Origin: DSYU01 sp964437595 | Lineage (GTDB): Bacteria > Chloroflexota > Anaerolineae > Anaerolineales > Anaerolineaceae | Reading direction: 5' to 3' | DNA length: 64,000 bases | Assembly (NCBI GenBank): GCA_964437595.1 | Contig: CAYTHO010000009.1 | Coordinates: 31,295 to 95,294, forward strand | Part shown: piece by piece, positions 1 to 7,569 of the stretch | Layout of the letters: the number at the start of each line of letters is the position of its first letter | Position numbering within the stretch: position 1 is the stretch's first letter | Notes under the pieces: generated by a model | Seen by the model: only the letters and a program-made list of their open reading frames with translations | Told to the model about the DNA's origin: nothing | The model's database searches: none | Made by a program: the position numbers and the translations under genes

Positions 1-485
1 TTAATGTAGGCGCTGCCGCCCTGGCGAGCGATCCGCATCACTCCTTTTTCATCCCTACCGACGGTCTCTATTTCTGGCAGGTGATAGATCGGCTTAGGGT
101 AACCGCTGTCATCGCGCTGGCGTCCAGCTAACTCCTGCACCAGCTCTACAATATCCATCCAACGACGCGTGCCTAATATGCCATCGATTCCTGGCACCTG
201 TTGGATGACCATCTCGCTGTAGCGCTGTGTCAGGCAGCCTGCTGCAATTAACAACTGCCCGCGCCGTTTCTTCCTGGCCAGGTCCCCTAGCACTTCAATG
301 GACTCCTGGCGAGCAGGACCGATGAACCCGCAGGTATTTACGATCAACAGGCTGGCTTCCCCGGCGCGATCCGTAGCTGAAAAGCCGGCTCTTTGTAGCA
401 AAGCAGCCATGGATTCGGAATCGACTGTATTTTTCGCACAGCCTAGGGATACCAGATAAAAATTTTTCTTTTTCATGGTGCTCAT
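1..485 (-). CDS. rimO: RimO, ribosomal protein S12 methylthiotransferase (5' part only)
   Basis: The gene runs off the left edge, leaving about 161 N-terminal residues. RimO is a radical SAM enzyme that adds a methylthio group to an aspartate of ribosomal protein S12. The visible part is the UPF0004/MTTase domain that binds the auxiliary [4Fe-4S] cluster: SLGCAKNTVDSE near residue 14, NTCGF near residue 50 and AAGCL near residue 80 supply its three cysteines. The radical SAM CxxxCxxC motif would lie just beyond the edge, since the last codons read GGSAYI as in the run-up to that motif. The ATG at 485 overlaps the stop of the rodZ-like gene in an ATGA arrangement, suggesting translational coupling. 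A second ATG at 476 is possible. MiaB is the alternative, but the SLGCAKNTVDSE sequence favours RimO. Confidence 0.88.
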   Translation of the reverse strand, partial: MSTMKKKNFYLVSLGCAKNTVDSESMAALLQRAGFSATDRAGEASLLIVNTCGFIGPARQESIEVLGDLARKKRRGQLLIAAGCLTQRYSEMVIQQVPGIDGILGTRRWMDIVELVQELAGRQRDDSGYPKPIYHLPEIETVGRDEKGVMRIARQGGSAYI

Positions 486-1999
486 TCGTTCGGAATAAAT
501 GGGGTAATGGTTGGGGTTGCCTGGGATGTTGCCGTGGGTAGCGGCGTAAGAGTAGCCAGTGGAGTAGCCGTTGGCGTAAAGGTGAAGGCCGCCGTGGGAG
601 TGAGCAACCCATCCCTGGAAAAGATCAGGCTGACCACCTCGCCTGTTGTACCCAGGGTCCCCAGGTCATCTTGGTTGAAAAATACCTGCATTGCGGCTCC
701 ATCCCCGGTTGTAAGCTCAATATTTTTTGTGCCAGAAAAAGCATAAGCATTACCGGGGACTGTTCGGCCCAGAAACTTTACTTTATCATCCGCCACCACG
801 CGCAACCAGGCGCGTTCACGAGCCACAATATAGATCTGCAGTGGATCGTTATTGATGGGCGCTAAGGTAAGTGTAACGATCGGGGCTGGCGCTGGTGTCA
901 GGGTGAATAAGTTATTTTGGGTATTCGCCTGCCCGCCGGCAGCCTGTGTTTTGGTTGGCTCAACCTGCGTAACTTCCTGGTTCGGATCGTTCACGGGTGT
1001 TACGGTAGGAGGCGTGCTGGGGGTAACGTCCATGTCGCTGTTACTGGTCGCTCCTGGCGGTGTCAAGGCAGCGGCTAGTGTGCCTGTGCGGTCGGCTTTT
1101 GGAGTGAGTAAAATACCCCCTACGCCGGGTGGTGTTGGCTCAGACTGTGTATTCCGCACGTTGCTGATCCGTGCTGTGGTCCATAGAGCGGAGAAAAGGA
1201 TGACGCCCGCCACAGCTACCCCAAAGAGCAAGTCAGGGGTCAGCAGTCGCCGCCAAAATGGCGCCTGTCGGGCAGGTCGTTTTTTCGCCTGGATCGTTCC
1301 TGGTTCGGGTTTGGGGATGCGTTCGATCCGCCTGGTTTGAAGCCCCTCTGCAAATCGCAGGAGTACTTTGCCCTCATCCATGTTCAGGAACTTCACATAA
1401 TTGCTGAGCATACCGCGTCCTTGCACAGGGGAAGGCAGTTGTTCGATCTGTCCGGCTTCTAACGCCTGGATGTAATGTTGGCGCAGGCGGGTAAACCGCT
1501 CTACCTCGGCTCGTGATAATCCCAGAGACTCGCGCTGCTTCTGCAGCATCTGTCCAATCTCGAGGAAAATCTCATGTGAGCTTTCTTCATTCTCAGAAGA
1601 GTAATCCCCTCTACCGGCTGCAGTCGCGGAAACCGTTGGCTTGGCAATATCTGCCAGGTTAATGGCAGGTAGCGGCGCTTCTGCTGGCGCGGGGTCTGTG
1701 AAGCTGCCTTCTTGTTCGATGGGGTTATCTTGAGGAATAGCGATGGAAGGGGCATCTGCTTCGGCAGGCAGAGTACCATCCCAGGCAGCCAAAAGCTCAC
1801 CAATTGGCAGATCGAGGTGACCAGCGTAGAGACGCAAAAAACCACGCCCCTGTACAACGGACGGTAAGAAATCGCGCTGATCGTTTTCGAGCGCTTCCAG
1901 GTAATGCTTGCGTATATGCGTAGCCTGTGAAACCTGCTCTAACGTCAGCCCGCGTTTATTGCGCGCTTCTTTAAGCTGATCGCCGATACTCTGTGCCAT
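482..1999 (-). CDS. RodZ-like membrane protein with two HTH domains and DUF4115
   Basis: A 505-residue protein. Residues 1-75 form an XRE/RodZ-type helix-turn-helix (IGDQLKEARNKRGLTLEQVS). A second HTH of the same type is at about 140-215 (IGQMLQKQRESLGLSRAEVE). Each is followed by the QGRG(F/M)L segment typical of the family. One transmembrane helix follows at about 255-275. A Pro/Thr-rich linker leads to a C-terminal DUF4115-like domain (about 385-465), then a second Pro/Thr-rich tail. RodZ links the MreB cytoskeleton to the cell wall machinery and normally has a single HTH of about 80 residues, so the tandem HTH is unusual. The gene is coupled to rimO by a 4-base overlap and lies downstream of rplI behind a terminator. 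A regulatory role has not been excluded. Confidence 0.82.
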   Translation of the reverse strand: MAQSIGDQLKEARNKRGLTLEQVSQATHIRKHYLEALENDQRDFLPSVVQGRGFLRLYAGHLDLPIGELLAAWDGTLPAEADAPSIAIPQDNPIEQEGSFTDPAPAEAPLPAINLADIAKPTVSATAAGRGDYSSENEESSHEIFLEIGQMLQKQRESLGLSRAEVERFTRLRQHYIQALEAGQIEQLPSPVQGRGMLSNYVKFLNMDEGKVLLRFAEGLQTRRIERIPKPEPGTIQAKKRPARQAPFWRRLLTPDLLFGVAVAGVILFSALWTTARISNVRNTQSEPTPPGVGGILLTPKADRTGTLAAALTPPGATSNSDMDVTPSTPPTVTPVNDPNQEVTQVEPTKTQAAGGQANTQNNLFTLTPAPAPIVTLTLAPINNDPLQIYIVARERAWLRVVADDKVKFLGRTVPGNAYAFSGTKNIELTTGDGAAMQVFFNQDDLGTLGTTGEVVSLIFSRDGLLTPTAAFTFTPTATPLATLTPLPTATSQATPTITPFIPNE

Positions 2000-2083
2000 A
2001 CGTACTCATTCCGGATAATTATACCTTATCCCTTTGGCTGCTTTCTGTTTCCAAAAGTAGGCGCTGAAAATTTCAATAATAGA

Positions 2084-2116
2084 ACCGGCCTGGGGAGACA
2101 TCTTCCCCAGGCCGGT
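2084..2116 (-). terminator. Terminator after rplI
   Basis: A perfect 13-bp stem (2084-2096 with 2104-2116, arm ACCGGCCTGGGGA) encloses a 7-nt loop. On the minus strand it is followed by a T-rich stretch. It sits 27 bases past the rplI stop and separates rplI from the rodZ-like gene. Confidence 0.8.
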
Positions 2117-2142
2117 CAGGCTTTATCAAGTCAGTAATTGGT

Positions 2143-2670
2143 TTACTCAGCAGCCGCTTCGGGTTCAACCGGGGCTTCCGTCGCCGGGGGCTCTTCAACC
2201 TTTTGAACCAGTACGGCAGGGGTTTCACCTTCGCGATGGACGATAACCTTTACCTCGGGAGTGAGGTCAACAGTCAGGCGCACGATGCATTTGTGCTCGC
2301 CCAGCACGCGGATCGGTTCGCATTCGATCTGGCGCCGGTCAATTGTGGTGTTGGTTTTCTTGGAAATTTCATCCGCGATCATCTGTGATGTGATCGAACC
2401 ATACAGTTTACCGGTTTCGCCAGCACGAACTGGAAAACCGATGACCAGGTCTGTGAGCCGATCAGCAATGCCGCTCAATTCTTGATTGAGAGCAGTGCGC
2501 TGCTCAGTCGCATGGGTGCGAATGTTTTCCGCCTGTTTAATGGCGCCAGCAGTCGCAAGGACTGCCAGGCCTTGGGGGATCAGGAAGTTGCGACCATAAC
2601 CGTCAGCTACCTTCTTGACGTCGCCAGCGCGACCTAACTTATACACATCTTTGAGAAGCAGTACTTTCAT
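2143..2670 (-). CDS. rplI: 50S ribosomal protein L9
   Basis: L9 binds 23S rRNA at the base of the L1 stalk. The N-terminal signature is intact: MKVLLLKDVYKLGRAGDVKK, then the GYGRNFLIPQGLA loop, followed by the long connecting helix and a C-terminal domain with the YGSIT segment. At 175 residues it is longer than the usual 148 or so. The extra is a low-complexity Ala/Glu/Pro tail after residue 150, probably disordered. The usual neighbours rpsF, ssb and rpsR are absent. The gene has its own promoter (2750-2779) and terminator. A 7-bp hairpin (2717-2723 with 2734-2740) lies in its leader and could have a regulatory role, which is inference. Confidence 0.95.
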   Translation of the reverse strand: MKVLLLKDVYKLGRAGDVKKVADGYGRNFLIPQGLAVLATAGAIKQAENIRTHATEQRTALNQELSGIADRLTDLVIGFPVRAGETGKLYGSITSQMIADEISKKTNTTIDRRQIECEPIRVLGEHKCIVRLTVDLTPEVKVIVHREGETPAVLVQKVEEPPATEAPVEPEAAAE

Positions 2671-2749
2671 TCTTCAAGCCCTTTCGTGCTTAGGAGTGGA
2701 TTTGCCAAATGGCAGCCTGTGTGAAGGGTACAACACACAGAGCGGCCTG

Positions 2750-2779
2750 ATTTTACCATAAACACAAATTTTTTGTAAA
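2750..2779 (-). promoter_or_regulatory. Promoter of rplI
   Basis: On the minus strand there is a TTTACA box (2779-2774), an 18-nt spacer, and TAAAAT (2755-2750) preceded by TGG, which resembles an extended -10. It lies about 80 bases upstream of the rplI ATG. A leader hairpin with arms CTGTGTG/CACACAG (2717-2740) falls just downstream of the expected transcription start. Confidence 0.6.
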
Positions 2780-2835
2780 AAGCAGATCAGGTGATCAGGT
2801 GAACTTGTTCTATTGAGTTTTCATAATCGTTTTGG

Positions 2836-2865
2836 TTGCCGTCGCGCCTATCTTTCATGTATACT
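2836..2865 (+). promoter_or_regulatory. Promoter of the methylmalonyl-CoA mutase operon
   Basis: TTGCCG (2836-2841), an 18-nt spacer and TATACT (2860-2865) form a sigma-70-type promoter about 50 bases before the mutase start. It is divergent from the rplI promoter. Confidence 0.55.
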
Positions 2866-2913
2866 GATGTCGAGTGCACAATGAATTGAAGCAGATCCAC
2901 AATGAGGAGTCCC

Positions 2914-4554
2914 ATGAGTTTTGATGAGGAACGAAAACGTTGGGAAGAGAAGATTGTAAAACCGGTCATCACTAAGTTCCCAGAACGGGCGGCGGAATTT
3001 TCAACTACTTCGGACATCTCCATTCCGCGCGTCCTGGGACCTGTAGAGGCAAATTATTTTGAAACGCAAGGCTTCCCGGGCGAATATCCCTTTACCAGGG
3101 GAGTCCAGCCGACCATGTATCGGGGGCGTTTTTGGACGATGCGCCAGTACGCCGGTTATGCCTCCGCCGAAGAGTCGAACCGCCGTTATTGCTACCTGCT
3201 GGAACAGGGCCAGACTGGCCTGTCCGTAGCCTTTGATCTGCCCACTCAGATTGGCTACGATGCGGATGATCCACTATCGACAGGCGAAGTTGGTAAAGTA
3301 GGAGTTTCGATCTCCTCTGTTGAGGATATGGAGACCCTCTTCCGTGACATTCCCTTGGACAAGGTATCTACCAGTATGACCATCAATGCCCCTGCATCGA
3401 TCCTGCTGGCTATGTACATCGCTGTCGCGAAACGTCAGGGAGTGGAAGAAAAGAAACTGCGCGGGACGATCCAGAACGATATTTTAAAGGAGTACATCGC
3501 GCGCGGAACCTACATCTTCCCACCTGCACCTTCTATGCGCCTGATCACAGACGTCTTCCGTTTCTGCACCGATCATATTCCCAACTGGAACACGATCAGT
3601 ATTTCGGGATACCATATTCGCGAAGCTGGTTCCACGGCTGTGCAGGAGGTTGCTTTTACTCTGGCCGATGGCGTAGCTTATGTGCAAGCCGCTATGGATG
3701 CCGGCTTGAAAGTAGATGAGTTTGCGCCGCAGTTGTCCTTCTTTTTTAACGCTCACAACAATTTCCTGGAAGAAGTAGCCAAGTATCGCGCTGCGCGGCG
3801 TCTTTGGGCGATGATCATGCGCGATCGATTCCACGCACAGGATCCCCGTTCGTGGATGTTGCGCTTCCACACCCAGACCGCCGGGTCGACGCTGACCGCG
3901 CAACAGCCTGAAAATAACACCGTACGGGTAACATTACAGGCCCTGGCTGCCGTGATGGGCGGTACCCAATCGCTGCATACCAACAGCATGGATGAAGCGC
4001 TCTGGCTTCCTACGGAAAAGTCGGTGCGTGTTGCGCTGCGTACCCAGCAGATTATTGCTCACGAGTCAGGCGTTGCGGACACCGTTGATCCGCTGGGTGG
4101 TTCATACATCGTGGAATATCTGACGGATGAAATTGTCAGGCGGGCCACCGATTACCTCAACAAAATTGATACCATGGGTGGGGCGCTGGCGGCAATTGAA
4201 CGCGGCTATCTGCAAAACGAAATCCAGGATGCTGCCTATGCATTTCAGAAGGCCGTCGAAAGCAAACAGCAGATCGTGGTAGGGGTTAACGCCTTCCAAA
4301 CGGACGAATTGATCCAGCTTGAGCGCCTGAAGGTAGACCCATCCATCGAGCAGCAGCAGCGAACTCGCCTGGCCGACCTGCGCAAACACCGGGACCCGGT
4401 CCGAGTCGCTGAGTTGTTAGATCGTCTGGACAGCACGGCACGTGGTCAGGAAAACCTCATGCCGTTGTTTATCGAGTGTATGGAGCAAAAAGTAACGTTG
4501 GGTGAAGTGTGCGGCGTGCTCCGCCGTGTATGGGGCGAGTATCAATCAAAATAG
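2914..4554 (+). CDS. Methylmalonyl-CoA mutase large subunit (catalytic part, no B12 domain)
   Basis: About 546 residues with the full catalytic TIM barrel of the acyl-CoA mutase family. Visible motifs include RGVQPTMYRGRFWTMRQYAG, the AFDLPTQIGYD segment, and GSYIVE near residue 395. The enzyme interconverts succinyl-CoA and (R)-methylmalonyl-CoA. The protein ends after the barrel, so the cobalamin-binding domain (DxHxxG) is missing and must come from a separate small subunit. None is encoded in this window, nor is a MeaB-type GTPase. The start is set at 2914 because AGGAG lies 4 nt upstream; an in-frame ATG at 2902 precedes that ribosome binding site. The epimerase gene follows after 8 bases, as expected for propionate/methylmalonyl-CoA metabolism. 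Confidence 0.92.
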   Translation: MSFDEERKRWEEKIVKPVITKFPERAAEFSTTSDISIPRVLGPVEANYFETQGFPGEYPFTRGVQPTMYRGRFWTMRQYAGYASAEESNRRYCYLLEQGQTGLSVAFDLPTQIGYDADDPLSTGEVGKVGVSISSVEDMETLFRDIPLDKVSTSMTINAPASILLAMYIAVAKRQGVEEKKLRGTIQNDILKEYIARGTYIFPPAPSMRLITDVFRFCTDHIPNWNTISISGYHIREAGSTAVQEVAFTLADGVAYVQAAMDAGLKVDEFAPQLSFFFNAHNNFLEEVAKYRAARRLWAMIMRDRFHAQDPRSWMLRFHTQTAGSTLTAQQPENNTVRVTLQALAAVMGGTQSLHTNSMDEALWLPTEKSVRVALRTQQIIAHESGVADTVDPLGGSYIVEYLTDEIVRRATDYLNKIDTMGGALAAIERGYLQNEIQDAAYAFQKAVESKQQIVVGVNAFQTDELIQLERLKVDPSIEQQQRTRLADLRKHRDPVRVAELLDRLDSTARGQENLMPLFIECMEQKVTLGEVCGVLRRVWGEYQSK

Positions 4555-4562
4555 GATTTATT

Positions 4563-4970
4563 ATGGCGAAAATTTTACGCATTAACCATGTCGCAATTGT
4601 TGTTCCCGATATTGAGAACGCGCTGAATTTTTGGCGCGACGCACTGGGGTTGGAACTGGATCATGTGGAAGATGTTCCCAGTCAACGCTCGCAGGTGGCT
4701 TTCCTTCCCATAGAGGGTAGTGAAGTCGAACTGGTCAAGCCGACCACCGATGACTCCGGAGTAGCAAAATTTTTGTCAGATCGCGGCGCTGGTATGCACC
4801 ACCTGTGTTTTGAAGTCGATGATATTGATGAGATGCTGTCTAACCTGAAAGCCAAAGGGATACGCCTGATTAACGAAACTGCTATGCAGCTCGAGGGCCG
4901 CAAAGTGGCATTTGTCCATCCTAAGAGCGCCAGTGGTGTTTTGGTTGAGTTGTACCAGATAACTAAATAA
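4563..4970 (+). CDS. mce: Methylmalonyl-CoA epimerase
   Basis: A 135-residue VOC/glyoxalase-fold protein that converts (S)- to (R)-methylmalonyl-CoA, the substrate form used by the mutase encoded immediately upstream. Two beta-alpha-beta-beta-beta modules are visible. The metal-ligand positions are recognisable: His in INHVAIVV at the N-terminus, His in GMHHLCFEVDDI in the middle, and Glu in VLVELYQ at the C-terminus. The start is taken at 4563, where AGGA overlapping the mutase stop codon serves as ribosome binding site. A longer in-frame reading from 4509 overlaps the mutase gene and lacks family similarity. Length matches the family (about 135-150). Confidence 0.92.
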   Translation: MAKILRINHVAIVVPDIENALNFWRDALGLELDHVEDVPSQRSQVAFLPIEGSEVELVKPTTDDSGVAKFLSDRGAGMHHLCFEVDDIDEMLSNLKAKGIRLINETAMQLEGRKVAFVHPKSASGVLVELYQITK

Positions 4971-5005
4971 TAATTGATATACTTTGAAGATAGAGCGGTG
5001 AGAAG

Positions 5006-5791
5006 ATGGTATTTGGATTCCCTTCTGCGTTTCGCGTGATTGGCCGGTCGGTAGTAGATTGGTGGGATAGTTGGACGGATATGGTAGTACTGACGGTCGT
5101 CTGGCTGCTCGCGCAAGTCACGATTGTCCTGGGCCCTCCTGCTACTTTTGGATATTATTACGCAATCTCCAACTTGATGAACGGTCAGGGCACGGGCGTG
5201 CACGGATTGATTGAAGGCGCGCGGATGTACTTTAGAAAGTCCTGGATATGGGGATCGGTTAACCTTCTGGCAATTTTCGCCACATCTTTTGCATTCTGGT
5301 TTTACATTAATCAGCCTCAAGTCTGGGCTTTGTTTGCAGCCTTCATAGTGCTGATGGTTGGCTATCTATGGGTATGTATGCAGTTCTTCGGTCTGCCGTA
5401 TTTCATGCAGATGGAGACGAAAGATTTATATACATCACTTAAAAATGGCCTGCTCACGGCCCTGGCTGCACCGCTGTTTACCCTCATCTTGATCCTCATG
5501 GCGATCTTGATTTTTGGATTAAGCGCGGTGTTTGTGCTTCCCATTTTCCTTGGTCTGCCGGGTATCATCCCGGTATTGGGTTTTCGTGGTGTAGCGGATC
5601 GCCTGATTGCCTTTGGCCTTCGGGAACGCGAAAAGACTCCCAAGGAACTTGAGATGGAAGAGAGCTCCCGAATTACTTTACCTGTCTTCGAGCGCGGCAG
5701 CCAACCTGGAGAATCAGTCGGCGACAGCGGTTCTGGCGTTAGCAGCGCGGCGGGTGTAGATATCGCGGACAGCAAACGGCAGGTAGAGTAG
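5006..5791 (+). CDS. Multi-pass membrane protein, possibly DUF624/YesL-like
   Basis: 261 residues with about five hydrophobic segments (roughly 25-50, 85-105, 110-130, 150-180, 180-200), then a hydrophilic tail of about 55 residues rich in Ser/Gly/Glu. The segment around VTIVLGPPATFGYYYAIS resembles the opening of DUF624 (YesL-type) membrane proteins, which is a tentative assignment. It follows the epimerase by 35 bases on the same strand and may be co-transcribed. Its last 78 bases overlap the 3' end of the convergent gene on the other strand, so the hydrophilic tail is encoded opposite the end of that gene. Confidence 0.6.
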   Translation: MVFGFPSAFRVIGRSVVDWWDSWTDMVVLTVVWLLAQVTIVLGPPATFGYYYAISNLMNGQGTGVHGLIEGARMYFRKSWIWGSVNLLAIFATSFAFWFYINQPQVWALFAAFIVLMVGYLWVCMQFFGLPYFMQMETKDLYTSLKNGLLTALAAPLFTLILILMAILIFGLSAVFVLPIFLGLPGIIPVLGFRGVADRLIAFGLREREKTPKELEMEESSRITLPVFERGSQPGESVGDSGSGVSSAAGVDIADSKRQVE

Positions 5792-6466
5792 CAGGAACAT
5801 CACCAGCCCAATCGCTTCCAACGCCAGGATATACCACGGCCACGGCCCGAGCATATCAATCAGGCTGGGGGTTTCTGGCTTGTGGGCAACATACATATAG
5901 TTGCTGCCAATCAGCCAGTTGATCACCCCTACAAACAGCAAATATACATTGCTCCAGATCATTACTCGGCCTAAAGACTTCCACGTAGGGCGGAAGCCTT
6001 CCACCAGCGTCATATAAATGGCAGCGGTGACGATCAAACCGTGAGAAATAAACGTTTGGAAATATCGGAAGTGCGGGAAGGCATATACGCCAAGGTCTGG
6101 TGTGAGCACAGCCTGAAGCGCACCAGCAATCCCCAGGAAATACGCGAATTCATAAATCGGATAATTGCGTTTCACCAGCATGTACGCCGATAGAAAAACG
6201 AACACGCTGCAGACGTGCAGCGGCAGCATGGTTTGGATATTCCACTGTCCAACCGCCAGGTTCCAGATATGCCAGGCTAGTTCATTAACGATTAACACGG
6301 CTGCCATGGTATAACGCCAGAAGCGGAGTGTTTCTGGTTTTGCGCGGCGCCGGAGGATCAAAAAGCTAACGTTCAGCAGCACAATCACTAAAATTGCGGC
6401 CCAATGTTCAGCCGAGAATAAAACAAAAGGTCCACCTGTGAAATCTTTGGTAAAGAATTCGTTCAT
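5714..6466 (-). CDS. YwaF/TMEM164-family integral membrane protein
   Basis: 250 residues with about seven transmembrane helices, of the TIGR02206/YwaF type. Family-like features are the N-terminal FSAEHWAAI segment, LAWHIWNL after the second helix, LPLHVCSV in the third, and HFRYFQTFISHGLIV before the fifth. The conserved His and Cys face the membrane in this family, whose function in bacteria is unclear. The start at 6466 has AGGAG upstream. The last 78 bases overlap the convergent upstream gene tail to tail. Confidence 0.8.
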   Translation of the reverse strand: MNEFFTKDFTGGPFVLFSAEHWAAILVIVLLNVSFLILRRRAKPETLRFWRYTMAAVLIVNELAWHIWNLAVGQWNIQTMLPLHVCSVFVFLSAYMLVKRNYPIYEFAYFLGIAGALQAVLTPDLGVYAFPHFRYFQTFISHGLIVTAAIYMTLVEGFRPTWKSLGRVMIWSNVYLLFVGVINWLIGSNYMYVAHKPETPSLIDMLGPWPWYILALEAIGLVMFLLLYLPFAVRDIYTRRAANARTAVAD

Positions 6467-6896
6467 GCGTGCGCGCTCCTGAAAGAAATTCGTTTGTGGA
6501 AATCTAGTTCTTGCGAAATATCTTGCGTCTCATTGGCTAGCATTCAACGCAGTAGTGTAAAGCAGTTTTTCCTGGACGAACAGAAAACGGATTTTTGCCA
6601 TTGTATCTCGAAACATGTTTTTCATAAAGGAAAACGCACTTGTGATTTTTCGGGTGTTCTAACTATCACCACTTTATGCTATACTTTGTCGACCATATCC
6701 AATTTGACCCTTTTTCTTCACTATTTCACCTGAACGAATCGTAACCTGAAATCCACAGGATTTTGCTCAATAGCTATGTAAGTCTCGTTGTACGATTTGG
6801 TTCATTTGCTTGTTGCCCAAACACACCGACTCCTGGTTCCCTGTTCTTTAGTAACGAATTGGCTTTCTTCCTCACTTCTAACGAAAGGATCTGTAT
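6467..6896. other. Intergenic region between divergent genes
   Basis: About 430 AT-rich bases between the YwaF-like gene and the fatty acid hydroxylase gene, containing the promoters of both. A TATACT box is at 6680-6685 without a convincing -35 partner. One open frame of 79 codons inside (6494-6733) has no ribosome binding site and no protein-like character. No RNA gene is recognisable. Confidence 0.5.
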
Positions 6897-7562
6897 ATGG
6901 GCCATTACCAGATAAACCACGATTCGACCCCCATCCGATTATTTAAGTCGGATTTTCTTGAATTCTTCACCCATATTTCTCCTGTGGTTGTCACCATCAT
7001 CTGGCTGCCGTTTGCCGGTTACATGCTGGTCAGCGAAATCATCGCAGGACTGGCGCGAAACGATAACCTTTGGTATGTCCCGGTTGCATTTTTAACCGGC
7101 CTTTTTTTATGGACCTTTGCTGAATATAACTTGCACCGCTTTGTGTTTCATTATCCGCCCAAAACGCCTGTGCAAGAACGCATTACCTACCTGTTTCACG
7201 GTATCCATCACCACCAACCCCAATGCAAAACGCGCCTGGTTATGCCGCCAGTTGTGAGCATACCCCTCTCCGCGCTTTTTTATGGACTGTTCGCCCTGGT
7301 TGTAGGTGGGTTCTTATCCGCGCCGCATTGGGTGCGCCCGCTGGTGGGCGGCTTTACGATTGGTTATCTGGCATATGATCTGATCCATTATGCCACTCAT
7401 CATTTCCCGATGCGTTCCGGCATTGCTCGTTACCTCAAACGCTATCACATGATGCACCATTACAAGACGCCAGATCAGCGTTTTGGAGTCAGTTCGCCGC
7501 TGTGGGATGTTATATATGGCACCCGGCCCAAAGATGTGATTCTTAAGCCAGGGGAAGCATAG
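6897..7562 (+). CDS. Fatty acid hydroxylase / sterol desaturase superfamily protein
   Basis: 221 residues. It belongs to the membrane di-iron hydroxylases, which hydroxylate lipids such as fatty acid C2. The histidine ligands are all visible: HRFVFH near residue 81, HGIHHH near 100, HYATHH near 165, and HMMHH near 185. Hydrophobic segments at about 25-50, 60-80, 118-140 and 145-160 place it in the membrane. AAAGGA lies 8 nt upstream of the ATG. The size and His spacing resemble the catalytic half of fatty acid 2-hydroxylases more than sterol desaturases. The convergent DUF4129 gene begins 8 bases past the stop. Confidence 0.85.
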   Translation: MGHYQINHDSTPIRLFKSDFLEFFTHISPVVVTIIWLPFAGYMLVSEIIAGLARNDNLWYVPVAFLTGLFLWTFAEYNLHRFVFHYPPKTPVQERITYLFHGIHHHQPQCKTRLVMPPVVSIPLSALFYGLFALVVGGFLSAPHWVRPLVGGFTIGYLAYDLIHYATHHFPMRSGIARYLKRYHMMHHYKTPDQRFGVSSPLWDVIYGTRPKDVILKPGEA

Positions 7563-7569
7563 AGGACGG

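Noticed and set aside
852..1340. 162-codon plus-strand frame over the rodZ-like gene
   Set aside because: Valine/glycine-rich shadow of the Pro/Thr-rich linker on the other strand.
6494..6733. 79-codon open frame in the intergenic region
   Set aside because: No ribosome binding site, cysteine/serine-rich random-looking translation, and it covers the promoter region.
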